DNA from: M3007 sp046299435
GTDB taxonomy: Bacteria; Bacteroidota; Bacteroidia; Chitinophagales; Saprospiraceae
Length of the DNA stretch: 23,248 nt
Reading direction: 5' to 3'
NCBI GenBank assembly: GCA_046299435.1
Contig: JBKBIC010000055.1
Location: 1-23,248, forward strand
Each line of letters begins with the position of its first letter. Position 1 is the first letter of the stretch. This document shows positions 23,086-23,248 of the stretch, piece after piece. The notes beneath the pieces were generated by a model. It saw nothing but the letters and a program-made list of their open reading frames with translations. It was not told the origin of the DNA and searched no databases. A program made the position numbers and the translations under genes.

Positions 23086-23198
23086 CGTCCGAATTGGTTT
23101 GGCCGCTAAGGTACGCAGCCCGCCCAAGTCCGGCGGAAGTGGAAGGTTGGATGCAAGATTTTTGCGAAATGAAGTGAGCCATCTCCGTGCCCTCCGCC

Positions 23199-23248
23199 CC
23201 TCTGTGAGCCTCTGCGTTACTTTCGAGTAACGCAGAGGCTCACAGAGG
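23199..23248. repeat. Perfect 22-bp inverted repeat of CTCTGCG/CTCTGTG units at window edge
   Basis: CCTCTGTGAGCCTCTGCGTT and its exact complement (arms 23199-23220 and 23227-23248) flank a six-base TTTCGA loop. The left flank (CTCCGTGCCCTCCGCC) has more such units, so the element probably continues past the window. The unit vocabulary matches 6109-6221. Confidence 0.92.

Overview
The window looks like a chromosomal segment of a GC-rich member of the Bacteroidota, possibly Saprospiria or a relative. The phylum call rests on several signals. Two exported proteins carry type IX secretion (T9SS) C-terminal sorting domains, and a third has the SYDPNDK motif and PKD-like repeats typical of T9SS cargo. 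There is an OmpA protein with thrombospondin type-3 repeats. Most starts lack a Shine-Dalgarno sequence and have A-rich leaders, and several promoters resemble the TAnnTTTG element of the phylum. The class-level guess is inference. No rRNA, tRNA, CRISPR array or transposase gene was seen.

Layout. 2-2785 (-) is a large secreted repeat protein whose C-terminus lies outside the window; it is an open frame throughout. 3210-4619 (+) is an unrecognised helical protein. 4693-5245 is an AT-rich four-helix-bundle (S23/IVS-like) gene held between two inverted arrays of the heptamer GGGAATT. surE (5220-5990, -) ends inside the second array. 6417-8390 (+) is an exported protein with three LysM domains and 8563-10410 (+) is a T9SS cargo protein. 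10475-13393 (-) holds apbC/mrp, lpxB and a RHH/PIN toxin-antitoxin pair. 13598-14227 (+) is a PaiB-like FMN-binding protein converging on a CaiB/BaiF CoA-transferase (14252-15337, -). 15387-16898 (+) is the bifunctional NAD(P)HX repair enzyme Nnr. 16985-23085 (-) holds OmpA/TSP3, a serine hydrolase, a Uma2-like nuclease and a secreted M14 carboxypeptidase.

The genes are mostly ordinary: envelope biogenesis (LpxB, OmpA, LysM), secretion cargo, Fe-S assembly, metabolite repair and phosphatase functions. The striking feature lies between and at the ends of them. Most intergenic gaps carry a different short-period array (6-10 bp units), usually in two inverted arms able to form a long hairpin. 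In several cases arrays run into genes: they encode the last residues of SurE (WELGIGN), the identical GMRHE tails of two convergent genes, and the linker of LpxB between its two halves. In two loci the arms share the same variant units in the same order but differ by one unit, as expected if one arm was copied from the other and then slipped. I regard these inverted short-tandem-repeat hairpins, and the four-helix-bundle gene enclosed by one pair, as the best candidate for an undescribed system here.
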